Source of the DNA: an uncultured Acetobacteraceae bacterium
GTDB taxonomy: Bacteria > Pseudomonadota > Alphaproteobacteria > Acetobacterales > Acetobacteraceae
Assembly (NCBI GenBank): GCA_903877125.1
Contig: CAIRCM010000186.1
Span: 1-64,000 of the forward strand
DNA length: 64,000 nt
Reading direction: 5' to 3'
The notes below the pieces were generated by a model. The model saw only the letters and a program-made list of their open reading frames with translations. It searched no databases and was not told the origin of the DNA. The position numbers were made by a program, and so were the translations under genes. Shown piece by piece: positions 55,309-64,000 of this stretch; position 1 is the first letter of the stretch; every line of letters starts with the position of its first letter.

Positions 55309-56492
55309 GCGCCAATCCCTTCAAACCCTTCCAATGGGATGACGCCCTCCGCCTGGACAGCCAACTTTCCGAGGATGAGCGGGCGATCCGCGACGCCGCG
55401 CATGAATATTGCCAGGAAAAGCTGTTCCCGCGCGTCCTGATGGCCAACCGCCAGGAAAAATTCGACCGCGAGATCATGAACGAATTCGGGGAAATGGGCT
55501 TCCTCGGCGCCACGCTGGAAGGCTACGGCTGCGCGGGCGTGAACTATGTCAGCTACGGCCTGATCTCCCGCGAAGTGGAGCGGGTCGATTCCGGCTACCG
55601 TTCCGCGTTTTCGGTGCAGTCGTCCCTGGTGATGTTCCCGATCCACGCCTTCGGGTCGGAGGAACAGCGCCAGAAATATCTGCCGAAGCTTCGCAGCGGG
55701 GAATTCGTGGGCTGCTTCGGGCTGACCGAACCGGATGCGGGATCGGATCCGGCGTCGATGCGAACCCGAGCGAAGAAGGTTGACGGCGGGTTCCTGTTGA
55801 GCGGTTCGAAGACCTGGATCACCAATTCACCGATCGCCGATGTGCTGGTGGTCTGGGCGAAGGACGATGCGGGCGATATCCGTGGCTTCATCCTCGAACG
55901 CGGCATGAAGGGGCTGGAGCAGCCGAAGATCGAGGGGAAATTCTCGCTCCGCTGTTCCATCACCGGCATGATCATGATGCAGGATGTTTTCGTCCCGGCG
56001 GAAAACATGCTGCCGAACGTCAAGGGGCTGCGCGGTCCGTTCTCCTGCCTGAACAACGCCCGCTACGGCATCGCCTGGGGCGCGCTGGGCGCGGCCGAAT
56101 TCTGCTGGCACGCGGCGCGGGAATACACGCTGAACCGCAAGATGTTCGGCAAGCCGCTGGCCGCGACGCAGCTGATCCAGAAGAAGCTGGCGGACATGCA
56201 GACCGAGATCACCTTGGGCTTGCAGGCGGTGTTGCAGCTCGGGCGTTTGATCGACGCGGAAAACGCGGCGCCGGAGATGATCAGCCTGCTGAAGCGCAAC
56301 AATTGCGGCAAATCGCTCGACATCGCCCGCGTCGCCCGCGACATGCACGGTGGTAACGGAATCGCCGACGAATATCATGTGATCCGGCACGTCATGAACC
56401 TGGAGACCGTCAACACTTATGAGGGTACCCATGACGTGCATGCGCTGATCCTGGGACGCGCGCTGACGGGTATCTCCGCTTTTGGGGGGTAG
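55305..56492 (+). CDS. gcdH: Glutaryl-CoA dehydrogenase
   Basis: 395 residues. The FAD-binding acyl-CoA dehydrogenase fold has [17 protein letters not shown] and [18 protein letters not shown]. The C-terminal base is the glutamate in [37 protein letters not shown] is characteristic of GcdH. It oxidatively decarboxylates glutaryl-CoA to crotonyl-CoA in lysine and tryptophan breakdown. It is coupled to an RNA helicase gene, which is not a metabolic partner. Confidence 0.92.
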   Translation: MSANPFKPFQWDDALRLDSQLSEDERAIRDAAHEYCQEKLFPRVLMANRQEKFDREIMNEFGEMGFLGATLEGYGCAGVNYVSYGLISREVERVDSGYRSAFSVQSSLVMFPIHAFGSEEQRQKYLPKLRSGEFVGCFGLTEPDAGSDPASMRTRAKKVDGGFLLSGSKTWITNSPIADVLVVWAKDDAGDIRGFILERGMKGLEQPKIEGKFSLRCSITGMIMMQDVFVPAENMLPNVKGLRGPFSCLNNARYGIAWGALGAAEFCWHAAREYTLNRKMFGKPLAATQLIQKKLADMQTEITLGLQAVLQLGRLIDAENAAPEMISLLKRNNCGKSLDIARVARDMHGGNGIADEYHVIRHVMNLETVNTYEGTHDVHALILGRALTGISAFGG

Positions 56493-56514
56493 CCCGCTGC
56501 CCCGAGGCCGCTGA

Positions 56515-57847
56515 ATGTCCACCAAACACCGTCCGCCCCGCCGTGGCGCCAACCGCCCCGCCCCGGCCCCACCGCCCGAGGAAACCACGATCGTCCGCGT
56601 CGGCGCGGACGGTGACGGCATTGGCACGCTGGCGAACGGCGCACCGGTCTACGTCCCCTTTACCTTGCCCGGTGAGCGCGTCTTCGCCACCCCGCTCGTC
56701 CGACATGGCGAAGGGTGGACAGCCACCGCCGAACGCATCGTCGAAGCCAGTTCCGAACGAATTGCGCCGGCATGCGCACATTTCGGCCGATGCGGCGGAT
56801 GCGTGGCACAGCATTGGACCGAGGCCGGCTATCAGGGCTGGAAAATCGGCCTGCTCCAAGCCGGGCTGCGTCGCGCGGGCTATGCCGATGCGCCAATCGG
56901 TCCGCTGGTGGCCGGCGCACCTGGCTCCCGCCGCCGGATCGATCTGGCCGCACGCCGATTGCCCGTGGGCCTGCAACTGGGCCTGCATCGCACGCGATCC
57001 AGCGACGTCGTCGATCTGGCCGAAATGCACGGTCATGCACCCCGACCTGTTCGCCCTGATCGGCCCGCTGCGCGCCCTGCTGAACCGGCTGCGGACGGTG
57101 CGGAAGGAGGCTTCGGCGGTGATCAACCTGCTGGACTCCGGCCCCGATTTTTTACTGCGTGGCGACGCGCCGCTGGAACAGACCGACCGTAATCTGCTGA
57201 TCGATTTTGCTCGGGATCACGGGTTGCCACGGGTGTCCTGGGCGCTGGGGACCGACACGCCGGAGACGGTGTGCCTGCTGCGGCCGGCAGTGACGTCGTT
57301 ATCCGGTACGACGGTTGGGCCGCCACCGGGTGCGTTCCTGCAGGCCACGGCGGCGGGGGAGGCCGCGATCGGCGCGCAGGTGCTCGGAGCACTGCCGGCG
57401 AAATTGTATGCGCGGTCCCGCGTGGCGGAACTGTACGCCGGCTGCGGCACGATCAGCTTCGCTTTGGCGCCGAAGGTCCGGGTGGCCGCGTATGAGGGCG
57501 ATCGCGATGCTTTCGTTGCGCTGCGGACGGCGGCCAACAACCCGGCTGCTACCGGGCGGGTCGAGGCGGTGCAACGCGATCTGACCCGCCAGCCGCTTTC
57601 GGCCAAGGAGCTTGGGGCGTTCGCGGCCGTGGTCCTGGACCCCCCGCATAACGGCGCGCCGGAGCAGACCGGTCAGATCGCGGCATCGGGCGTGGGGACG
57701 GTGATCTATGTCAGTTGCAATCCGAACGCCCTGGCTCGGGATGGGTTGTTGCTGAAGCAGGCAGGGTATCGGTTGGAGGCGGTGACGCCGATCGATCAGT
57801 TTCTGTGGTCGGCGCGGTTGGAGAGTGTGTGCGTATTTCGGCGGTAG
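56515..57847 (+). pseudogene. rlmD: RlmD/TrmA-family uracil-5 methyltransferase, frameshifted
   Basis: The first frame (56515 to about 57022) encodes the N-terminal part: TRAM-like start, then CAHFGRCGGC, three of the four Fe-S cysteines, and SSDVVDLAE. The second frame (from 57026 to 57847) continues CTVMHPDLFALIGPL, then the SAM motif VAELYAGCGTISFAL and the catalytic region VLDPPHNGAPEQ and YVSCNPNALARD. Reading GAA-TGC instead of GAA-ATG-C at the AAA of 57023-57025 restores one protein of about 444 residues and supplies the fourth cluster cysteine. A single extra base, real or from sequencing, breaks the gene. Confidence 0.85.
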
Positions 57848-57943
57848 GTGCGCACCTGTAAGGGGTTGCCGCGCCCTGGAAACGATTTCGATATCGGACT
57901 GGCCTGCCCCGTTCGTCATACCGGGTTTCGTCGGCATGACGTG

Positions 57944-58009
57944 CTCTATAAATCTTTGTTTGATCGCGTGATTCACGCTGCCGTGTGCTTCCACCTCTGG
58001 CGATCACGC
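57944..58009. repeat. Intergenic structured repeat, copy 2
   Basis: Gapless match to 1-66 with about nine differences, most in the first 20 bases. GCGTGAT (57966-57972) pairs with ATCACGC (58003-58009). Here too it lies just beyond the stop of a minus-strand gene (58025). A small hairpin (CGTCAT/ATGACG, 57914-57942) precedes it. Confidence 0.65.
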
Positions 58010-58024
58010 TCCAGCAGGCTGCCG

Positions 58025-59323
58025 CTAAGGCTTGGGCGCGGCCGCCTCCACGCCCCGTGCCGACGTGCGCACGACCGCGATCGCCAGGGATGCCATCAGG
58101 GTGCAGCCGGCCACGTAATACAGACCGCCGGTGTAGCTGCCCGTGGTCGTCTTGATCCAGCCGATCGCGATGGGACCGACGATTCCGCCGAAATTCGCGA
58201 AAACGCTGATCAAGGCGATCGCGCCCGCCATGGCGGAGCCACTGAGGAACATGGGCGGCACGGTCCAGAACATCGGGCGGGCGACGCCCATGCTCATCTC
58301 GATGAGTGTCACGGCGAGCAGTGCCCAGGCGCTGGCCGCGTAGTAGCCCATCCCGAGGAAGCCGGTCGTCGCGATGACAAGCAGCAGCGACAGGACACGT
58401 CTTTTGTCCGCCAGACGGTCGGACACGTAGCTGCCGGCCAGCATCGTGAGGATACCGATGACCGAGGGGACGGCGACCACCCAGCCCACGGCGAAGTTGC
58501 TCATACCCCAGGTTTTGACGATCAGCGGCAGGAAGTAGCCCATCGAATACGACACCGTACCGAAAGCGAAATACGTCGCGCACAGCAGCAGCACGCGTGG
58601 ATCGATCAGGCCGCGCAGTACGCTCAGTTGGCTATGCGCGGCTTCCACCACGATCCGCTCCTGCCTCAGCGTTTCGACCAGCCAGGCGCGGCGCTCGGGG
58701 GCGAGCCAGTCCGCGTTTTCCGGCCGGTCGGTCATGCGGCGAAGCACGACGAAGCCCAGCGCGACCGACGGCAATCCTTCCAGGATGAACAGCCACTTCC
58801 AGCCGGATAGGCCGAGCATGCCGTCCAGTTCCAGCAGGCTTGACGCGACGGGGCCGCCGATTGCCGCGGCCGCGGGGATCGCCAGCACCAGCGCCGCGTT
58901 CACCCGGGCGCGATAGCCGCTGGGAAACCAGAAATTCAAATAGAGGAGCATGCCAGGGAACAATCCGGCCTCGGCGATGCCGAGGAGGAAGCGGACGGCG
59001 ATGAAGCTGTTTTCTCCGGAAACGATGGCCATCCCGCTTGCCACCAGTCCCCAACTGATGGCGATGCGGCCGATCCAGCGGCGGGCGCCGATGCGTTCCA
59101 GGATCAAATTGGAGGGGATCTCGCACGGGATATAGCCGAAGAAGAACGCGGCGACGCCGAGGCTGTAAATGTAGGGCGTGAGGCCGAGGTCCTTGTTCAT
59201 CGTCAGCGCGGCGAAACCGATATTGACCCGGTCGATCAGGCTGAGGAGGTAGAGCAGGAAGATCAGCGGCAGCAGGCGCCAGGCAACCTGCCGGATGGTC
59301 GCGCGCTCGATATCCTCGGTCAT
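58025..59323 (-). CDS. MFS transporter, anion:cation symporter type
   Basis: 432 residues, about 12 helices. LLYLLSLIDRVNIGFAALTM and the ACS-family loop GYIPCEIPSNLILERIGARRW are seen, so a tartrate/phthalate/hexuronate-like uptake carrier is likely. Start 59323 has a strong AAGGAGGGA site; a longer in-frame start at 59398 does not. No catabolic partner is adjacent on this strand. Confidence 0.88.
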   Translation of the reverse strand: MTEDIERATIRQVAWRLLPLIFLLYLLSLIDRVNIGFAALTMNKDLGLTPYIYSLGVAAFFFGYIPCEIPSNLILERIGARRWIGRIAISWGLVASGMAIVSGENSFIAVRFLLGIAEAGLFPGMLLYLNFWFPSGYRARVNAALVLAIPAAAAIGGPVASSLLELDGMLGLSGWKWLFILEGLPSVALGFVVLRRMTDRPENADWLAPERRAWLVETLRQERIVVEAAHSQLSVLRGLIDPRVLLLCATYFAFGTVSYSMGYFLPLIVKTWGMSNFAVGWVVAVPSVIGILTMLAGSYVSDRLADKRRVLSLLLVIATTGFLGMGYYAASAWALLAVTLIEMSMGVARPMFWTVPPMFLSGSAMAGAIALISVFANFGGIVGPIAIGWIKTTTGSYTGGLYYVAGCTLMASLAIAVVRTSARGVEAAAPKP

Positions 59324-59449
59324 GGGCTTCCCTCCTTGTTTTCCGGGCGCGCGTTTGGCGACCGGCGCCCGATCGGTATCCGCGATCGGATTTTCCACAT
59401 CCTTCCGCCCACTATGGATTCGCGCCAGTGGCCTGGCAAACGGCCGGGT

Positions 59450-60130
59450 TCAGGACGCCGAGCGGGCTTCATTGTCCCGGATCAGCCACTGCGATACGAT
59501 TTCGCAGTAATCGTTGAACAGAAGCGTATCCGGCGTTTCCCGGTTGTCATTACAAAACTGGAGCGGAAATCGGTGGAACCGATCGAAACGCTCCCGCATT
59601 GCCCAACTGAAATCGATCTTGTTCGCTTCGTCGCCCATTTCGGTTTTGACCCAGTCGCGTACGGCCTTGATCGCCTCGTGCGCGTCGCCGCCGTGCGCGA
59701 CGGGATCGACACCGCCCAGGTTGCTGCAGCATTCCCGGAATTTGGCGGCGTCATGAACCAGCAGCAAAGCCGATTTCAGTTGCTGATGTTTGTCCCCGAA
59801 CCGGTGGGCGCCGAAGAACAGGCCGTATTCGAGCGGCATGTTGAAATGCGGTGCCTCATCCCCATTCACGCGCAGGTCCGACAGGTCATGGATGCCCCAG
59901 CGGGAACCGCGGATGAGCTCGACGATCTTGTCGACGCGGATGGTACCGCTGTTCGAGGCCTGGAGCGCGCAGCGAGGTTCGAGGTTGCAGGCAAAGACCG
60001 CGAACACGACGGCTCGCAGGATAGGACGATAGGCCGGGTTGTAGGGGCAGTTGATGAAGACGCCGCGATTGTAGGACGCCTCCTGCTCGCGGAGCCGTTG
60101 GGCCCGATCAGGCCTGGGTGCGGGTGGCAA
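59450..60130 (-). CDS. TIR/deoxyribosyltransferase-like protein
   Basis: 226 residues if TTG 60130 is used; no ATG lies before the conserved start. It begins with a strand VFINCPYN, then ILRAVVFAVFACNLEPRCAL, WGIHDLS, and FNMPLEYGLFFGAHRFG with a glutamate in the place of a catalytic acid. The order is that of TIR-like and nucleoside deoxyribosyltransferase Rossmann folds often found in defence islands. The C-terminal half is helical (HEAIKAVRDWVKTEMGDEA). Enzyme activity is inferred. Its start overlaps the small basic ORF upstream, suggesting coupling. Confidence 0.6.
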   Translation of the reverse strand: MPPAPRPDRAQRLREQEASYNRGVFINCPYNPAYRPILRAVVFAVFACNLEPRCALQASNSGTIRVDKIVELIRGSRWGIHDLSDLRVNGDEAPHFNMPLEYGLFFGAHRFGDKHQQLKSALLLVHDAAKFRECCSNLGGVDPVAHGGDAHEAIKAVRDWVKTEMGDEANKIDFSWAMRERFDRFHRFPLQFCNDNRETPDTLLFNDYCEIVSQWLIRDNEARSAS

Positions 60131-60287
60131 GCTTGGCGAACAATGTATCGACCGCCTTGCGAAGGTCTTCGGCCTTGAAATTGCGCGGCCCACCCGTTGC
60201 CGGCCGTGGAACCGGTCCGGACAGATCGGGGAGGTGGCGGCGCTTGGGCGCGGCGGGCTTGCTGGTTTTTTTGGTGAAGGTCGACAT
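60108..60287 (-). CDS. Small basic protein upstream of the TIR-like gene
   Basis: 59 residues. The N-terminal half is lysine/proline rich (FTKKTSKPAAPKRRHLPDLS) and the C-terminal half is a likely helix (EDLRKAVDTLFAKLATRTQA). I know no family. Its end overlaps the next gene by 23 bases in another frame, so the two are a natural pair, perhaps a regulator or antitoxin-like partner. The 140 bases upstream to the metC-like gene's end show no clear promoter. Confidence 0.5.
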   Translation of the reverse strand: MSTFTKKTSKPAAPKRRHLPDLSGPVPRPATGGPRNFKAEDLRKAVDTLFAKLATRTQA

Positions 60288-60429
60288 GGTATCCTCAGCG
60301 CGGTGGGTGACTTCCGCGTGACGCTGCAAGATGCCAGAGTTTGTGGACGCCAACATCCCGTCGTCAAGTTTTTTCGTAGGTATACCCTTCGATCGACGTC
60401 ACCCGAACGCTGTACCGGCGGCTTCCAAC

Positions 60430-61620
60430 CTACCCGGCAAACCGACGCATGACCCCGAGCGCCTGATCGATATCGGCGATGAGATCGTCCACATCCTCCA
60501 GCCCGATATGAATGCGTACCAACGGTCCGGCGAACTGGCCGGTGCCGGCGGTGCGGGTGATGTTGCCCGTGGTCGGCACGGCCAGGCTCTCGAACCCGCC
60601 CCAGGATGCGCCGATGCCGAAGAGTTCCAGCGCCTCCACAAAGGCGTGGGTCGATTCCGGCGAGAAGGACGGTTTGAACTCCACCCCGAACAGGCTGCAT
60701 GCGCCGGTGAAATCGCGCTTCCAGATTTCGTGGCCCGGTGCGCCGGGCAGGCCGGGGTGGAGCACCTGCGCGACCTCCGGCCGCTTGCGCAGCCAGTGCG
60801 CGATCTGCATCGCGGCTTCCATCTGCGCGGTCAGGCGCACGCCCATGGTGCGGATGCCCCGCAGCGTGAGCCAGCAATCGTCCGGGCTGCTGAGCTGACC
60901 CAACTGGCGCGCCCCTGTGTGCAGCGCCATCCAGTCGTCATCGTTGTTGACGGTGATCGACCCGATCAGCACGTCCGAGTGGCCGGCGAGATACTTCGTC
61001 GCCGCTTGGATCGAGACATCGACGCCGTGCTTGAACGGCTGGAAGTGGTGGATGCCCCAGGTGTTGTCCATCAGCACCTTCGCCCCGCCGGCATGCGCGG
61101 CGGCGGCGATGGCGGGGACATCCTGCACCTCGAACGTGTGCGACCCCGGGCTTTCGGTGTAGACGACGGCTGTGTTGGGCCGCATCAGCTTCGCCAGGCC
61201 TTCGCCGGTAATACAGGGGTCGTAATAGGTCGTTTCAACACCGAATTTCGTAAGCATGCCGGAAGCGAAATTACGGGCCGGTCCGTAGACGTGATCCGGC
61301 ATCAGCAGGTGATCGCCGGTCTTGAGAAACACCAGCAGCGGCACAGTGACGGCCGCGAGGCCGGTGCCGACGATGTAGCAGCGGGTGCCGCCCTCGATGG
61401 CGGCAATGGTGTCTTCCAACGCCCAATGGGTTTCGGAGCCGCCGGTGCCGTAGGTCAGCACTTGCTCCCCGCGTTTGGCCTGCAGTTCCTTGCGCATCGC
61501 CACGGTCGGCGTCAACACGGTGGAACCGCGCAGGAGTGGCGGATTGACGAAGCCGTGCTCGTGCTTGGTCCGCCGGCCGAGATGGGACAGTTTGGTGCGG
61601 AACCCGTACTTGTCGTTCAT
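60430..61620 (-). CDS. metC: Cystathionine beta-lyase-type PLP enzyme
   Basis: 396 residues of the Cys/Met-metabolism fold type I family. RRTKHEHGFVNPPLLRGST, YGTGGSETHWALEDTIAAIE and the PLP lysine in QAATKYLAGHSDV are present, and the substrate arginine is likely in GPLVRIHIGLED. It removes pyruvate, ammonia and homocysteine from cystathionine, or acts on cystine-like substrates. ATG 61620 overlaps the sulfurtransferase stop (ATGA), placing it in the sulfur-related operon. Confidence 0.87.
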   Translation of the reverse strand: MNDKYGFRTKLSHLGRRTKHEHGFVNPPLLRGSTVLTPTVAMRKELQAKRGEQVLTYGTGGSETHWALEDTIAAIEGGTRCYIVGTGLAAVTVPLLVFLKTGDHLLMPDHVYGPARNFASGMLTKFGVETTYYDPCITGEGLAKLMRPNTAVVYTESPGSHTFEVQDVPAIAAAAHAGGAKVLMDNTWGIHHFQPFKHGVDVSIQAATKYLAGHSDVLIGSITVNNDDDWMALHTGARQLGQLSSPDDCWLTLRGIRTMGVRLTAQMEAAMQIAHWLRKRPEVAQVLHPGLPGAPGHEIWKRDFTGACSLFGVEFKPSFSPESTHAFVEALELFGIGASWGGFESLAVPTTGNITRTAGTGQFAGPLVRIHIGLEDVDDLIADIDQALGVMRRFAG

Positions 61621-62459
61621 TGTCCGGTCTCCACGGCGGTATCGGCGCGGCCACCCCATTCGGTCCAGGAACCGTCATAGACCGCGCCTTCCGGCAGGCC
61701 GGCGAGGCGGAGCCCCATTGTCAGGATGCAGGCGGTCACACCCGAACCGCAACTGGTGACGAGGGGCTTCATTCCGTCGACACCGGCGGCGGCGAAGCGG
61801 GCCTTGACCGCGTCCACCGGCCGGAAAGTGCCGTCGGGGTTCAGCAAATCGGTGTAGGGCAGGCTGACCGCACCCGGCATGTGCCCGCTGCGCATGCCCG
61901 CGCGGGGTTCCGGGGTTTCACCCGTGAAACGTCCCGCCGCCCTCGCGTCCAGTACCAACTCGGCCTGACTTTCGACGTTCGCGATGATGTCCCCCACGCC
62001 ACGCAGGTGGGTCGCTCGGAAATCGGGGGCGAAAACGGCGGGTTCGGGGGCGTTGGGTTCGCCGGCTTCCACGGAACGTCCTTCGCGGGTCCATTTTGGG
62101 AGGCCGCCGTCGAGCACGGCGGCGTTGTCGTGCCCAAACAGGCCCATCAGCCACCAGCCCCTCGCGGCGGAGGCGAGGCCTTTTTGGTCGTAGAAGACGA
62201 TGCGGGTGGCGTTGCCGACACCCATCGCGCCCATCAGCTTGGCGAAGCGTCCGGCGGTCGGGACCATGTGGGGCAGGGAGGAATCCTGGTCCGCGACGAC
62301 ATCGATGTCGAAGTAGCGGGCGCCGGGGATATGGGCTTTGAGGAACTCGACCTTGCCGTTTTTGGTTTCGTTCGGCAGGTACATCGTCGCGTCGAACACG
62401 ACCAGATCGGACTTGCCCAGCTCGCCTGCCAGCCATTCCGTGGTTACCAGCGGTCCCAT
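61617..62459 (-). CDS. sseA: Rhodanese-type sulfurtransferase (3-mercaptopyruvate type)
   Basis: 280 residues, two rhodanese domains. Domain 1: HIPGARYFDIDVVADQDSSL. Domain 2: SGHMPGAVSLPYTDLLN, with the active-site loop TSCGSGVTA, a CGSGVT loop typical of 3-mercaptopyruvate sulfurtransferase. Start ATG 62459 has GGAGGGGA just ahead; the GTG at 62489 overlapping alaX is less likely. Sulfur from mercaptopyruvate is passed to thiols or cyanide. Confidence 0.9.
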   Translation of the reverse strand: MGPLVTTEWLAGELGKSDLVVFDATMYLPNETKNGKVEFLKAHIPGARYFDIDVVADQDSSLPHMVPTAGRFAKLMGAMGVGNATRIVFYDQKGLASAARGWWLMGLFGHDNAAVLDGGLPKWTREGRSVEAGEPNAPEPAVFAPDFRATHLRGVGDIIANVESQAELVLDARAAGRFTGETPEPRAGMRSGHMPGAVSLPYTDLLNPDGTFRPVDAVKARFAAAGVDGMKPLVTSCGSGVTACILTMGLRLAGLPEGAVYDGSWTEWGGRADTAVETGQ

Positions 62460-62485
62460 TTCGTCCCCTCCAAGCGATTGTTCGG

Positions 62486-63202
62486 TCACGCCGCGACCGG
62501 CGCGATGATGATCCGCCGGTTCTGTTTACCCTTGTTCTCGATCTTCACCACGCTCATACGCCCGATTTCGCCGGTGCGGGAGACGTGGGTACCGCCGCAG
62601 GGCTGCAAATCCACCAGCGCGGCGTCGCCGATCCGCATCAGCCGCAACCGGCCCATGCCGCGCGGGGGGCTGACGGACATGGTGCGAACCAGGCCGGGAT
62701 CGGAATCCAGCACGGCCTCATCCACCCATTCGATGTTGACCGGCAGGTCGGCGTCGATCAGCGCGTTCAGCCCGGCCTCGATTTCTTCCTTCGGCGGCGG
62801 GTGCGGCAGATCGAAATCGAGGCGGGAACGGTCGGCGCCGACGGACCCGCCGGTGACCGCGGCGCCCTTGATCAGGCTGCACAGCAGATGCATCGCCGTG
62901 TGCATCCGCATCAGCTTGTGACGGCGGTCCCAGTCGATCGCGGCTGTTACCGTCGTGCCGGGTGGCGGCAGCGCGGCGCCTGGGGCGGGGATGTGCAGGA
63001 TCGTCTCGCCCTCGCCCTTGATCGTGTCGGCGATGGGGGTTTCGCCACCGTCCCAGCGCAGCATGCCGGTGTCGCCGGGCTGGCCGCCGGAGCGTGCGTA
63101 GAAGACCGTGCGGTCCAGCACGATGCCGGTTTCCGCGCTCGCCAGAACGGTCGCTTCGGTGCTGCGCAGGGTCGGCTGGTCGAGAAACAGGCGTTCGGTC
63201 AT
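62486..63202 (-). CDS. Alanyl-tRNA editing protein (AlaX family)
   Basis: 238 residues. The zinc/substrate-binding HXXXH is in RMHTAMHLLC, and CGGTHVSRTGEIG gives the second metal-binding motif. FYARSGGQPGDTG is the N-terminal signature of the editing domain. It removes serine or glycine misattached to tRNA(Ala), in trans to AlaRS. It precedes the sulfurtransferase by about 26 bases. ATG 63202 follows an AAGGAACG site. Confidence 0.9.
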   Translation of the reverse strand: MTERLFLDQPTLRSTEATVLASAETGIVLDRTVFYARSGGQPGDTGMLRWDGGETPIADTIKGEGETILHIPAPGAALPPPGTTVTAAIDWDRRHKLMRMHTAMHLLCSLIKGAAVTGGSVGADRSRLDFDLPHPPPKEEIEAGLNALIDADLPVNIEWVDEAVLDSDPGLVRTMSVSPPRGMGRLRLMRIGDAALVDLQPCGGTHVSRTGEIGRMSVVKIENKGKQNRRIIIAPVAA

Positions 63203-63244
63203 GGGGCGTTCCTTTGGCGCGTCGCCGGAAATGTGGTTCAGCCG

Positions 63245-63895
63245 CTATCGCGATGTCCGCCAACGCGCACGCAGTCCATCGCGTCGGGCGGCGAGCCACA
63301 TCAGGCCGATGGCGGTGATCGAATTGGTGAATGTGCCGGTGAGCGTGGCCTCGATGGCTTCGTCCGCGGGCCATACGCGCACGCGGATGTCTTCCTCTTC
63401 CGACGCTTCGCCGGCGTGCCAGGCGATGCCGTCGGGGCCGGTTTCGGGGGCCTGCACGCGGCCGATATAGAGTTCGCAGAATTCGTCCGCGCCGCCGGCG
63501 GTCAGCATGTAGCCGCCGATCCGCTCCAGCCGGTCGGCCGTCATGGCCATTTCCTCGTGGAGTTCGCGGTGCATGGCTTCTTCGGGGTTTTCGCCGTCTT
63601 CCAGAAGGCCGGCGGGCAGTTCGACCAGGACCGGGTGGATACCGGCGACGAAGGCGGGGAATCGGAACTGTTCGATCAGCACGACGGCGTCGGCGACGGG
63701 GTCGTAGGGGACCATGGCAACCGCCTTGCCGCGCCGCCAGGTCTCCCAGGTGCGCAGGCCCGACATCGCGCCGTCGAAGCGGCGGTTGCGGAACTTGAAG
63801 ACGTCGAGCGGGAAGCGGCCGGACCAGACGCGCTGTTCTGACTCGATCTGGACGTCGGGGGAGGTTGGGATTGGGGCGGCGGAGCGGGGGCGCAT
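63245..63895 (-). CDS. NUDIX hydrolase, ADP-ribose pyrophosphatase type
   Basis: 216 residues. The NUDIX box runs from the glycine of AGLLEDGENP to RELHEE in the family spacing. FRFPAFVAGIHPVLVELPAG precedes it, as in the ADP-ribose pyrophosphatase (NudF/TnudF) group. The N-terminal beta-strand region (QRVWSGRFPLDVFKFRNRRF) matches that group too. It probably splits ADP-ribose to AMP and ribose phosphate. The gene starts in the last 110 bases of the window and its stop is 42 bases from the alaX start. Confidence 0.9.
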   Translation of the reverse strand: MRPRSAAPIPTSPDVQIESEQRVWSGRFPLDVFKFRNRRFDGAMSGLRTWETWRRGKAVAMVPYDPVADAVVLIEQFRFPAFVAGIHPVLVELPAGLLEDGENPEEAMHRELHEEMAMTADRLERIGGYMLTAGGADEFCELYIGRVQAPETGPDGIAWHAGEASEEEDIRVRVWPADEAIEATLTGTFTNSITAIGLMWLAARRDGLRARWRTSR

Positions 63896-64000
63896 GGACC
63901 GAGTGTATCACCAAACGGTGGCGATCGTCAGGCCGTGCCGAAGCACGGCGGCGTTGGGCGGGCTGGTTTGCCGATGGCGCTTTTCCCGGCACCGTAGCGG

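Noticed and set aside
61620..62921. Plus-strand frame of 433 codons over the sulfurtransferase and alaX
   Set aside because: Antisense to two genes with active-site motifs in frame.

Overview
The window is a GC-rich alphaproteobacterial chromosome segment, most likely Rhodospirillales/Acetobacteraceae-like. This is an inference from base composition, gene content (DnaE-type Pol III alpha, MlaFED transport, the PhoH-YbeY-CorC block, GcdH, PrpE, CoA-transferases) and a perfect TTAA-N7-TTAA CtrA-type box. I see no tRNA, rRNA or CRISPR array. Coding density is high, and many neighbours are translationally coupled by ATGA, GTGA, TTGA or TGATG overlaps.

Layout. 1-4.7 kb: class III CoA-transferase (minus), MFS transporter, methyltransferase, exported MsrA, cupin. 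4.9-10.4 kb: an adenylate-cyclase/TolB-like/TPR membrane sensor and dnaE. 10.4-14.5 kb: a catabolic run of a domain-swapped CoA-transferase, a CYP153-like P450 and an LLM flavin monooxygenase. 14.7-19.7 kb: a nuclease-like protein with two nuclease signatures, a GlcD-type FAD oxidase, an unknown protein, threonine aldolase and a secreted EF-hand protein behind a CtrA-like box. 19.8-24.4 kb: two overlapping P-loop ATPase genes behind an unusually AT-rich promoter/operator; this is the best candidate for an undescribed system. 24.5-30 kb: a formyltransferase-like gene, then a five-gene MCE/Mla-type lipid transport operon with an unusual solute-binding first gene. 30-36.4 kb: CoxL-like molybdoenzyme subunit, acetate kinase, orphan solute-binding protein, VOC protein, PlsC/OlsA-type acyltransferase. 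36.4-41.5 kb: miaB-phoH-ybeY-corC plus an acyl-CoA-dehydrogenase-like monooxygenase. 41.4-45.2 kb: a toxin-antitoxin remnant, thiL, MFS, lactonase. 45.2-45.7 kb: a decayed TPR gene end and a long hairpin repeat. 45.8-49.3 kb: pdxJ, prpE, SDR. 49.4-50.3 kb: an MNT-HEPN toxin-antitoxin pair followed by a MITE-like element. 50.4-57.8 kb: a glycine-rich Hint-domain protein, DEAD-box helicase, gcdH, and an rRNA/tRNA uracil methyltransferase broken by a one-base frameshift. 58-64 kb: MFS, a TIR/deoxyribosyltransferase-like protein with a 59-residue basic partner, then overlapping metC-like, sulfurtransferase and alaX genes, and a NUDIX hydrolase.

Themes. Housekeeping blocks (dnaE, miaB to corC, thiL, pdxJ) are interleaved with acyl-CoA and C3 metabolism (three acyl-CoA-type flavoenzymes or CoA-transferases, prpE, acetate kinase, gcdH). 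Small accessory or conflict-type insertions are scattered between them: the ATPase pair, the nuclease-like protein, MNT-HEPN, the TIR-like protein and the truncated PIN-like ORF. Non-coding repeats mark several junctions: a 66-bp family present at 1-66 and 57944-58009, a 27-bp perfect inverted repeat at 45507-45622, and a 19-bp inverted repeat MITE at 50159-50317.
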